This document shows positions 10,454 through 18,745 of a DNA stretch of 64,000 bases, piece by piece. How positions within the stretch are numbered: the stretch's first letter is position 1; each line of letters begins with the position of its first letter. The notes under the pieces are model-generated. The model made no database searches. It was given only the letters and a program-made list of their open reading frames with translations, and was not told the origin of the DNA. The stretch comes from Actinomycetota bacterium (GTDB lineage: Bacteria > Actinomycetota > Acidimicrobiia > Acidimicrobiales > Ilumatobacteraceae). The position numbers and the translations under genes are program-made. The stretch covers positions 51,675-115,674 of the forward strand of contig JAPOJQ010000003.1 in NCBI GenBank assembly GCA_029978335.1, written 5' to 3'.

Positions 10454-11733
10454 AAGGTCTCCTTCGGGTTGTAGTCCCGAGCAGCTTCTTCCATCGACGC
10501 AGCCTCTTGACGACCGACCACGTGCCAGTGCACCTCGTCCGGGCCATCGGCCAAGCGAAGCGTGCGCTGCTGGGCATACATCCGGGCCAGCGGCGTCCAC
10601 TGCGACACACCGATCGCGCCGTGCATCTGCATGGCCTCATCAACGATCTGACAGGTGCGGATCGGCACCATCGCCTTGATCGCTGACACCCACACACGGG
10701 CTTCGGCATTGCCCAGCAAGTCCATGGCGCGTGCGGCGGTGAGCACCATGCGGCGCATGGACTCAATCTCGATACGGGCCTTGGCGATCACTTCTGGGTT
10801 CTTGCCAAGATGAGCAATGCGCTTCCCGAACGCCTCACGGGTCAATCCGCGCTTGACCATCAGCTCGAGCGCCTTCTCGGCTGCACCGACCGAACGCATG
10901 GCGTGGTGGATACGGCCTGGTCCAAGGCGCAGCTGTGAGATCTCAAAGCCGCGGCCCTCGCCGAGCAACAAGTTCGACGCTGGTACACGCACGTTGTTGA
11001 AACGCAGGTGCATATGGCCATGAGGTGCGTCGTCCTCACCAAACACGTGCATCGCTCCGCGAACCTCGACGCCAGGGGTGTCGCGTGGCACGAGGATCTG
11101 CGACTGCCGGCGGTGCGGCGGCCCGTCAGGGTCGGTCTGCACCATGACGATCATGATCTTGCACCGCGGGTCGCCAGCGCCTGATGACCAGTACTTCTCG
11201 CCGGTGATGACGTACTCATCGCCATCGCGAACCGCACGGCATGCCAACTGCTTGGCGTCGGATGAGGCCACGTCGGGTTCGGTCATGATGTAAGCCGAAC
11301 GAATCTCGCCGTTCAACAGCGGCTTGAGCCACTGCTCTTTCTGCTCGGGGGTGCCCACACGCTCGAGCACTTCCATGTTGCCCGTGTCGGGGGCTGAACA
11401 GTTCAGACACTCCGAAGCGATCGGGTTCTTACCGAGTTCGATGGCGATGTAGGTGTAGTCGAGGTTCGACAGACCTTCACCCGTCTCGGCATCGGGGAGG
11501 AAGAAGTTCCAGAGGCCTTGCTCCTTGGCCTTGGTCTTGATCGACTCAAGAAGTTCAAGCTGGCCTTCGCCATAACCCCAATGATCTTCGCGATCCTTGC
11601 CAAGACGGAAGAACTCTTCGGTCTTGGGTTCGATCTCCTCGGCGATGAACTTCTTCACGGCCTCGTAAAGGGGTCGCACCTTCTCCGACATGCGGAGGTC
11701 GTACATCTCTGGTGTGGATGGGAGCGCAGTCAT
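10402..11733 (-). CDS. acyl-CoA dehydrogenase
   Basis: 443 aa; AYIMTEPDVASSDAKQL, ITGEKYWSSGAGDPRC, MHGAIGVSQ. Confidence 0.93.
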   Translation of the reverse strand: MTALPSTPEMYDLRMSEKVRPLYEAVKKFIAEEIEPKTEEFFRLGKDREDHWGYGEGQLELLESIKTKAKEQGLWNFFLPDAETGEGLSNLDYTYIAIELGKNPIASECLNCSAPDTGNMEVLERVGTPEQKEQWLKPLLNGEIRSAYIMTEPDVASSDAKQLACRAVRDGDEYVITGEKYWSSGAGDPRCKIMIVMVQTDPDGPPHRRQSQILVPRDTPGVEVRGAMHVFGEDDAPHGHMHLRFNNVRVPASNLLLGEGRGFEISQLRLGPGRIHHAMRSVGAAEKALELMVKRGLTREAFGKRIAHLGKNPEVIAKARIEIESMRRMVLTAARAMDLLGNAEARVWVSAIKAMVPIRTCQIVDEAMQMHGAIGVSQWTPLARMYAQQRTLRLADGPDEVHWHVVGRQEAASMEEAARDYNPKETFYASAGSDHSGVFSGPA

Positions 11734-11760
11734 GACCCGACAGTAGCGATGCCGTTGACG

Positions 11761-12789
11761 TCACTCCCCATCGGAGCCATCAGGTGTAGGTCGTCCACCT
11801 CGACGGTCAGCGAGACGTTCGCGTCGACGTTGCTCGTCTTCGAGCGCCGCCTCTTCGGCAACGAGACGCTCGAGGCTCGCGAAGCGCGCTTCATCAAGAC
11901 GACCGTCGTCGATCGCTTCACGCACCGCACAGCCTGGCTCGCGGTCGTGTTTGCAGTCACGAAAACGGCAGTGATCCATGAGATCGAAGACGTCAACGAA
12001 GGCCCGCTCAATGCCGTGCCCCGACAGCCACAGGCTGACGGCGCGAAAGCCGGGTGTGTCGATCAGCCACCCGCCTTCTGGAAGCGCCAGTAGTTGTGTT
12101 GCAACCGTCGTGTGCCGACCGCGCTGGTCGCCCTCTCGCACCGCCGATGTCGCCATCGCCTCCCGACCGAGCAGTGCGTTCACCAACGTCGACTTACCCA
12201 CACCCGACGCACCGAGAAATGCGATGGTTCGGCCACCGGCGGCGAGTGCACGCAGTTGTTCCACTCCCTCGCCGGTCATGCCACTGACGACGAGCACTGG
12301 GACGTCGACCGCCACGGATGTCAGTTCGGCGACGGTCGCCGCCGTGTTCTCCGCTACGTCGTGCTTCGTGAGGGCAATGACCGGCCAAGCACCAGAGTCG
12401 AAGGCGAGGACGAGTTCGCGTTCGAGCCGACGCTGATTCGGCGGGGCGGTCAATGCATGCACCAACACCACCACGTCGATGTTCGCAGCGAGCACGTCGG
12501 CCTCGGCTCGGTCGCCTTCGTGCGACGCCCGACGCACAAATGCCGACCGGCGATCAAGCACATACTCAATCCGTTCCGCATTCGCATCGACCACGACCCA
12601 ATCGCCCACGGCGACGTCGGCCCCGATGTTGCGAACCCGCAGCGGGTCCGGGTCGACGGCACTGCGCCAGATTGTGCTCCAGCCTCGATCGATCCTGGCC
12701 ACTCGACCAGGCGTTGCGTGCGCAGCGGGACGGCCGAGCGAGTTCCACACCTCTTCAAAGTGTGCGTCCCAGCCGAGCGCCCGATCCAT
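11761..12789 (-). CDS. rsgA: ribosome small-subunit-dependent GTPase A
   Basis: Circularly permuted GTPase: ALTKHDV, FLGASGVGKSTLVNALLG, IDTPGFR, C-terminal zinc motif C-R-F-R-D-C-x-H-x5-C. ATG 12789 lies 7 nt from TACCGT. Confidence 0.94.
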   Translation of the reverse strand: MDRALGWDAHFEEVWNSLGRPAAHATPGRVARIDRGWSTIWRSAVDPDPLRVRNIGADVAVGDWVVVDANAERIEYVLDRRSAFVRRASHEGDRAEADVLAANIDVVVLVHALTAPPNQRRLERELVLAFDSGAWPVIALTKHDVAENTAATVAELTSVAVDVPVLVVSGMTGEGVEQLRALAAGGRTIAFLGASGVGKSTLVNALLGREAMATSAVREGDQRGRHTTVATQLLALPEGGWLIDTPGFRAVSLWLSGHGIERAFVDVFDLMDHCRFRDCKHDREPGCAVREAIDDGRLDEARFASLERLVAEEAALEDEQRRRERLADRRGGRPTPDGSDGE

Positions 12790-12804
12790 CGAGCGCACGG
12801 TATC

Positions 12805-14334
12805 TCAGAGGGTGCCGGCCGACAGCCGACGACGGACCTCAACAGCACGGGTACGGATGTCATCGAGGTCAGCGAGACGATCGAGGTTGGCGTAGACGCG
12901 GGCCATGCGATGATTGGGGCGCAATCGATCACGATGACGGTCGAGGAAATCCCAATACAAGGTGGTGAAGGGGCAGGCGTCATCAACGGTACGTGCCGAC
13001 TTGTCGAATCGACACCCCCGGCAGAAATCGGTCATCTTCGAGATGTAGTTCCCGCCCGAGACGTATGGCTTGGTGCTCATTTGCCCACCGTCGGCGTACA
13101 GCCCCATACCGATCAGATTCGGCACCATCACCCACTCGGCGCCGTCGATGAAGTTCGCCCACATCCATTGCACCATCGCCTCTGGTGCAGTGCCCGCAAG
13201 CGTCGCAAGGTTTGCCAGCACCATCAGCCGAGGGATGTGATGGGTCCACGCATCATCGCTGACCCATTGAGCGACATGCGAAACGCACCGCATCTGCGTC
13301 GGTGCACCGGTGAACGAAGGAGGCAACGCATCCTCCGCTTCGAAAAAGTTCGACGCCGCGTAGTCGGCTCCAAGCCACCAGTAGATGCCGTGGACATACT
13401 CACGCCAGCCGATCATCTGACGTACGAAACCTTCGCGTGAATTCATCGGTACGTCCGTTGCCGCAAGTACGGCCGCCACCACTTCATCGGGATGCAGCAA
13501 CCCCACGTTGAGATACGGACTGAGCATCGAATGATTGAGGTGTCGCTGTTGAGCGAGCACGGCATCTTCATATGGCCCAAAGCCGGCGAGTCCGGTTGCC
13601 ACGAAGTGATCAAGGCGTGCGAGGGCTCCCCTACGACTCGTCGACCACAACCCAGTCGGTGCAGCACCGACGAGGCGAACCCCCTCAATCAAATCGATGA
13701 ACTGCGTGATCTCGTCGTCGATGTCGTCGAGTTCGTCAACGATCGGTGTCGGCCAAGGATGTTCACCCTTCGGTGGTGGCAATCGATTCTCGTCGTCGAA
13801 GTTCCAACGACCGCCCGCTGGCTCGCCATCTGGCTCGATCAGTATCCCGAGCCGTCGCCGCTGCCATCGGTAGAAGTCCTCGAGCAGCAACGAACCGTCA
13901 CGTCGACGATTGGCCGTTGCCCATTCGGCGAAGTCGTCGCGATGGCAGAGGAACTGGTCACTGCGAACCACGTTGATCGGATGTGTTGACGCCAGCCGAT
14001 CGATGAGCCGCTGTCCAGCCATATTCATCGGCTGCATCACGTCGATGTGCGTCGGGCGACATTCACGAACATGTTGAGCGACACCCGCCGACATCGTTTC
14101 GGCGACCCGCCAATCGACCTCAAAGCCCTGAGCGGCGAGTTCGGCGGCACATCGGCGCATCGCCGTCAAGATGAAGTGCAGGCGCTGGCGGTGCCACGGG
14201 GCGGAACGAATCTTGTTGAGGGACACCACGAACAGCACTCGCGTGTCGTGTGGTTGGGCCCCATGCAGATGGGCCAAGCGACGATCCAACTGGTCGCCGA
14301 GCACCCAGACGGTTCGCCCTTGAGTGCCTGCCAC
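12805..14334 (-). CDS. cryptochrome/photolyase-related protein, FeS-BCP (PhrB/CryB) class
   Basis: WVLGDQL N-terminus, GWREYVHGIYW, NLATLAGTAPEAMVQWMWANFIDGAEWVM; Cys ligands ...RC... and C-x2-C-x12-C (FCRGCRFDKSARTVDDAC). Confidence 0.9.
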   Translation of the reverse strand: MAGTQGRTVWVLGDQLDRRLAHLHGAQPHDTRVLFVVSLNKIRSAPWHRQRLHFILTAMRRCAAELAAQGFEVDWRVAETMSAGVAQHVRECRPTHIDVMQPMNMAGQRLIDRLASTHPINVVRSDQFLCHRDDFAEWATANRRRDGSLLLEDFYRWQRRRLGILIEPDGEPAGGRWNFDDENRLPPPKGEHPWPTPIVDELDDIDDEITQFIDLIEGVRLVGAAPTGLWSTSRRGALARLDHFVATGLAGFGPYEDAVLAQQRHLNHSMLSPYLNVGLLHPDEVVAAVLAATDVPMNSREGFVRQMIGWREYVHGIYWWLGADYAASNFFEAEDALPPSFTGAPTQMRCVSHVAQWVSDDAWTHHIPRLMVLANLATLAGTAPEAMVQWMWANFIDGAEWVMVPNLIGMGLYADGGQMSTKPYVSGGNYISKMTDFCRGCRFDKSARTVDDACPFTTLYWDFLDRHRDRLRPNHRMARVYANLDRLADLDDIRTRAVEVRRRLSAGTL

Positions 14335-14340
14335 CCGATC

Positions 14341-14354
14341 ACACTAGGTACCGT
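14341..14354. promoter_or_regulatory. back-to-back -10 elements between photolyase and topA
   Basis: Minus TAGTGT 14346..14341 (6 nt to GTG 14334); plus TACCGT 14349..14354. Confidence 0.45.
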
Positions 14355-14398
14355 CCCGGTTGCCTGCTTTGCTGAGCCACGGCACACTCACCACGAAC

Positions 14399-17008
14399 AT
14401 GGCCACTTCTTCACGCTCGACCTCCTCAGGGGGACGCCCTCTCGTCATTGTCGAATCGCCGGCGAAGGCGAAGACGATCTCGCGCTTTCTCGGCGACGAG
14501 TTCGACGTGCGCGCGTCGGTTGGACACGTTGCTGACCTGCCGTCGAAAGGCCTTGCCGTCGATGTGGACCATGGCTTTGCGCCGACCTATGAGCTCACCG
14601 ACCGTGGCTCTCAGGTCATACGAGAGCTCAAAGCGGCGCTCAAAGATGCCTCTGAGCTCTACCTCGCAACCGACGAAGACCGCGAGGGCGAAGCGATCTC
14701 GTGGCATCTGCTCGAGAACCTGAGGCCGAAGAAGGGCTTCCCCGTCAAACGGATGGTGTTCCACGAGATCACCCGTTCAGCAATCGATCACGCCGTCGCC
14801 AACCCACGCGACATCGACCTCGGACTGGTCGACGCTGCCGAGACCCGCCGAATCCTCGACCGCCTTTACGGCTATGAGGTGTCGCCGATCCTGTGGCGCA
14901 AGGTCAATCGTGGCCTCTCAGCGGGTCGTGTGCAAAGCCCGTCGGTTCGCTTGATCGTCGAGCGCGAGCGCGAGCGAATGCGCTTTGTGACTGCGAGTTA
15001 CTGGTCAATCGAGCTCGATGCGGCGACCTCTCCGCGGTTCACCGCCAAGCTGGTTGCCGTTGATGGCACCAAGGTCGCCACGGGCAAAGACTTCGGTGCC
15101 GATGGACAACCTGACGCACGTGTGGTTGCGCTCGATGAGTCCCGAGCAGTGACCCTTGCCGCTGGTCTTGGCGAAGCCACCGTCACGGTTCGCTCAGTCG
15201 ACACCAAGCCCTACCGCTCCTCGCCCAAGGCACCGTTCATGACGTCCACCCTCCAACAAGAAGGTGGACGGCGGCTTCGGCTTTCATCGTCACAAGTGAT
15301 GCGCCTTGCCCAGGGGCTGTATGAGCGCGGCTTCATCACGTACATGCGAACCGACAGCGTGGCGCTCTCCGACGAGGCACTCAACGCCACACGTGATGCC
15401 ATTCGCTCGATCTATGGCGACTCCCATCTGGCCGACAAGGTGCGTCACTACGCGTCCAAGTCGAAGAACGCCCAGGAAGCACACGAGGCGATCCGACCGA
15501 CCACGCCGTTCCGAAGCCCCGACGAGGTCCAACGCGATCTCGATCGCCAGGAACTCGCGCTCTACACGCTGATCTGGCAGCGCACGCTCGCCTCGCAGAT
15601 GGCCGACGCCCGCGGCACGACGGTCAGCGTCCGTCTCGGTGCGATCTCAACCCATGAGTCGACCGACTGCGAGTTCTCTGCGAGCGGCACCACGATCGAG
15701 TTCCAAGGCCACCGAGCCGTGCTCGGCGCTCCGACATCTGATGACGACAGCGATAGCGACGACTCCGATGAGGCGTTGCTCCCGGCACTCGCTGTCGGAG
15801 ATGTCGTCCCTGCCGATGCATTCCGGCCCGATGGCCACAGCACAACGCCGCCAGCGCGATTCACCGAGGCCAGTCTTGTCAAACGTCTGGAAGAACTCGG
15901 CATCGGCCGACCGTCGACGTGGGCCTCGATTATTCAGACCATTCAAGACCGTGGGTATGTGTGGAAGAAGGGCCAGGCACTCGTCCCGACATGGACGGCG
16001 TTCGCCGTTGTTGGCCTTCTCGAATCCCACTTCTCCGATCTCGTCGACTACGAACTCACCGCCAAGATCGAAGAGGATCTCGATGAGATCGCTGGTGCCC
16101 GCCTCCAGAAGGTTGACTGGCTAACTCGCTTCTACTTCGGTGATGACGCGCTGCCAGGCCTCAAGCGACTCGTCGAAGAGAACCTCGATCAGATCGATGC
16201 CGCCGCGATCAATTCGTTCCCGATTGGCGTCGATGCTGATGGCACCGAGATCGTCGCCAAGCCAGGCAAGTACGGGCCCTACATCAAGCGCGGGGACGAC
16301 ACTGCCAGCATCCCCGACGACCTCGCGCCCGACGAACTCACCATTGACGAGGCGATCCGCCTGCTGTCGCTCCCCAAGAGTGACGAACCGATCGGACAAC
16401 TCGAAGGTCTGCCGGTGTATGCAAAGAACGGTCGCTACGGGCCCTATGTGCAGTGGGGCGACCCAGAACAACTTCCGCCCGGACACACCAAGCCGAAGAT
16501 GTCGAGCCTGTTCAGCACGATGAGCCTCGAACGCATCACGCTGGACGATGCAGAGCAGCTCTTGCGTTTGCCTCGAGTGCTCGGCGTTGACCCCGCCGAT
16601 GGCGAAGAGATTCAGGCGGCCAATGGTCGGTATGGGCCGTACGTGGTGAAAGGTCGCGACTTCCGCTCAATTGAATCCGAGGAGCGATTGCTCACGATCA
16701 CCCTTGATGAAGCGGTCGAGATCTTCAAGCTGCCCAAAGTCTTCCGCCGCGGCGGTGCACGCAATATGGCAGCGGCCGGTCCGCTTCGCGAGTTCGGCGA
16801 CGACCCGGTCTCCGGGCGCCCCGTCGTGGCCAAAGATGGTCGTTTCGGTGTCTACGTCACCGATGGCGACACCAACGCCTCGATCGGCAAAGGTGACCGA
16901 ATCGAAGCGATGTTGCCCGAACGGGCATTCGAGTTGCTTGCGATTCGCCGCGAACAGGGACCGAAGAAGAAGCCGGCTGCACGAAAGCGAGCGGCAAAGA
17001 AGCGATGA
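14399..17008 (+). CDS. topA: DNA topoisomerase I
   Basis: VIVESPAKAKTISRFLG, TDEDREGEAISWH, YMRTDSVALS; four C-terminal TopA repeats (GKYGPYIKRG, GRYGPYVQWG, GRYGPYVVKG, GRFGVYVTDG) and a KKKPAARKRAAKKR tail. Confidence 0.97.
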   Translation: MATSSRSTSSGGRPLVIVESPAKAKTISRFLGDEFDVRASVGHVADLPSKGLAVDVDHGFAPTYELTDRGSQVIRELKAALKDASELYLATDEDREGEAISWHLLENLRPKKGFPVKRMVFHEITRSAIDHAVANPRDIDLGLVDAAETRRILDRLYGYEVSPILWRKVNRGLSAGRVQSPSVRLIVERERERMRFVTASYWSIELDAATSPRFTAKLVAVDGTKVATGKDFGADGQPDARVVALDESRAVTLAAGLGEATVTVRSVDTKPYRSSPKAPFMTSTLQQEGGRRLRLSSSQVMRLAQGLYERGFITYMRTDSVALSDEALNATRDAIRSIYGDSHLADKVRHYASKSKNAQEAHEAIRPTTPFRSPDEVQRDLDRQELALYTLIWQRTLASQMADARGTTVSVRLGAISTHESTDCEFSASGTTIEFQGHRAVLGAPTSDDDSDSDDSDEALLPALAVGDVVPADAFRPDGHSTTPPARFTEASLVKRLEELGIGRPSTWASIIQTIQDRGYVWKKGQALVPTWTAFAVVGLLESHFSDLVDYELTAKIEEDLDEIAGARLQKVDWLTRFYFGDDALPGLKRLVEENLDQIDAAAINSFPIGVDADGTEIVAKPGKYGPYIKRGDDTASIPDDLAPDELTIDEAIRLLSLPKSDEPIGQLEGLPVYAKNGRYGPYVQWGDPEQLPPGHTKPKMSSLFSTMSLERITLDDAEQLLRLPRVLGVDPADGEEIQAANGRYGPYVVKGRDFRSIESEERLLTITLDEAVEIFKLPKVFRRGGARNMAAAGPLREFGDDPVSGRPVVAKDGRFGVYVTDGDTNASIGKGDRIEAMLPERAFELLAIRREQGPKKKPAARKRAAKKR

Positions 17009-17613
17009 CCCGCCCGGTGTACGTGACCCTCGAGGGATCCGAGGGGTGCGGCAAGAGCACCCAGGCGGAACGTCTCGCCCGTGATCTCGATGCCGTGCTC
17101 ACGCGCGAGACCGGCGGCACCGCGATTGGCCGTCGATTGCGTGACATCCTCCACGACGTCACGGTCGATGATCTCGACGATCATGCGGAAACCCTCATCG
17201 TGGCCGCCGACCGTGCCCAGCACCTCGCTCAAGTAGTGCGGCCGGCGCTCGCCAACGATCGTCACGTGGTGAGCGATCGCTCGGTCTATTCCACCCTTGC
17301 GTATCAGGGCTACGGGCGCGGATTACCCGTCGATGAGGTACGTCGGATCAATGAATGGGCGATTGGTACGACATGGCCCGATCTCGTCATCTTGCTCGAT
17401 GCCGACGAGGCCGTACTCGCCGCTCGTATGCAAGGACGAGAACTCGATCGGTTCGAACGAGCAGGCGACGACTTCCATCAACGTGTCCGCGCCGGCTTCC
17501 TCGCAATGGCGGCCGCCGATCCCGACCACTGGATCGTGATCGATGCGGCGAACGATCAAGAGGCCATCGCTGAAACCATCCGGACTGCGGTGCGGGACCG
17601 GCTGGGTATCTGA
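17005..17613 (+). CDS. tmk: thymidylate kinase
   Basis: VTLEGSEGCGKSTQAERL, VVSDRSVYSTLAYQGYGRG; ATGA overlap with topA. Confidence 0.95.
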   Translation: MTRPVYVTLEGSEGCGKSTQAERLARDLDAVLTRETGGTAIGRRLRDILHDVTVDDLDDHAETLIVAADRAQHLAQVVRPALANDRHVVSDRSVYSTLAYQGYGRGLPVDEVRRINEWAIGTTWPDLVILLDADEAVLAARMQGRELDRFERAGDDFHQRVRAGFLAMAAADPDHWIVIDAANDQEAIAETIRTAVRDRLGI

Positions 17614-18656
17614 TGGCGAGCATCTGGGATGCGGTGGTCGGCCAAGACACGGCCGTTACCCGACTCCAACGTGCGCTCAATGAACCGGTGCACGCCTACC
17701 TCTTCATCGGACCGCATGGATCGACCACCGAACAAGCCGCTCGAGCCTTCGCCGCCGTGATGATCGCCGGCACCGAAAGCACCGATGATCGCAACGTTCG
17801 CCTTGTGATGAGCGGTGATCATCCCGATTGTCGCGAGGTTGAGCGCGAAGGCGCGTCGATCACTGCCGAGCAGGCTGAGTGGATCGTCGAGCAGTCGTGG
17901 CTGAGTCCTGCAGAGGGCGACCTGACCGTGATGATCCTCCACGATTTCCATCTCGTCGCCGACACGGCCGCGGCCAAGCTGTTGAAGACCATCGAGGAAC
18001 CACCAGCCACCACGCGGTTCATCATCTGCGCTGAAAGCGTGCCCGCTGGCCTCATCACGATTGCGTCCCGATGTGTTCGTGTCGACTTTCGAGCCATTCC
18101 CGATGAGTTGATCGCTGCTCGGCTGACCGCCGAGGGAATTGACGCCGAGCATGCGTCGCTCGCCGCAACAGGTGCACTCGGCGATCTCGATCGAGCCCGC
18201 GTCTTGGCGACCGATCCGCAACTCGCCGAGCGACGCCGGGCGTTTGCCGATGCGATCCATCAACTCGACGGATCGGGCAACACTGCGTTTGCATTCGTTG
18301 CGCGAATCGAATCGCTGCTCGATGCGGCACTTGTCCCGATGGCTGCCCGCCAAGAAGCAGAAGCCCTCGAACTTCAGGAACGGATCGATCGCTACGGTGC
18401 CCGAGGCAGCGGTAAGAAACAGCTTGAGGATCGACACAAGCGAGAACTTCGGCGCTTCACCACCGACGAGCTGCGAGCCGGCCTCACGGTGATGGCGTCG
18501 ACCTATCGCGATGCCCTCGTTGCCGGTCGGATTGCGCCCGACGATGCTGCAGCAGCGGTAACTGCGATTAACGAGACGGTCAGCGCGCTTGGCCGCAACG
18601 TCAACTCGTCACTCGCCCTTCAGCGACTGGTGTGGTCGCTGCCGGTGCCTCGGTAG
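17613..18656 (+). CDS. holB: DNA polymerase III subunit delta' (clamp loader)
   Basis: WDAVVGQDTAVTRLQRAL..HAYLFIGPHGSTTEQAARAFA, KLLKTIEEPPATTRFIICAE; follows tmk. Confidence 0.88.
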   Translation: MASIWDAVVGQDTAVTRLQRALNEPVHAYLFIGPHGSTTEQAARAFAAVMIAGTESTDDRNVRLVMSGDHPDCREVEREGASITAEQAEWIVEQSWLSPAEGDLTVMILHDFHLVADTAAAKLLKTIEEPPATTRFIICAESVPAGLITIASRCVRVDFRAIPDELIAARLTAEGIDAEHASLAATGALGDLDRARVLATDPQLAERRRAFADAIHQLDGSGNTAFAFVARIESLLDAALVPMAARQEAEALELQERIDRYGARGSGKKQLEDRHKRELRRFTTDELRAGLTVMASTYRDALVAGRIAPDDAAAAVTAINETVSALGRNVNSSLALQRLVWSLPVPR

Positions 18657-18670
18657 GCTCACGCACCGTT

Positions 18671-18743
18671 GCCTGGGTAGCTCAGTCGGTAGAGCAACGC
18701 ACTCGTAATGCGTAGGTCGTGAGTTCGATTCTCATCCCAGGCT
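18671..18743 (+). tRNA. tRNA-Thr (anticodon CGT)
   Basis: Cloverleaf: GCCTGGG/CCCAGGC acceptor, GCTC/GAGC D stem, ACGCA-CTCGTAA-TGCGT anticodon arm, GTGAG-TTCGATT-CTCAT T arm (one mismatch). No encoded CCA. Confidence 0.95.
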
Positions 18744-18745
18744 CT

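Noticed and set aside
14360-14398. TTG start for topA at 14360
   Set aside because: Possible given TACCGT 5 nt upstream, but TopA homology begins after ATG 14399; left undecided and annotated from the ATG.
15741-15780. Acidic repeat-like stretch (DDDSDSDDSDE) in topA as a separate element
   Set aside because: In-frame linker of TopA; low-complexity coding, no sign of an inserted element.
18719-18745. ATPase start at 18719 inside the tRNA-Thr
   Set aside because: Would translate tRNA arms (MSSILIPGS) with no conservation expected; GTG 18746 fits better.
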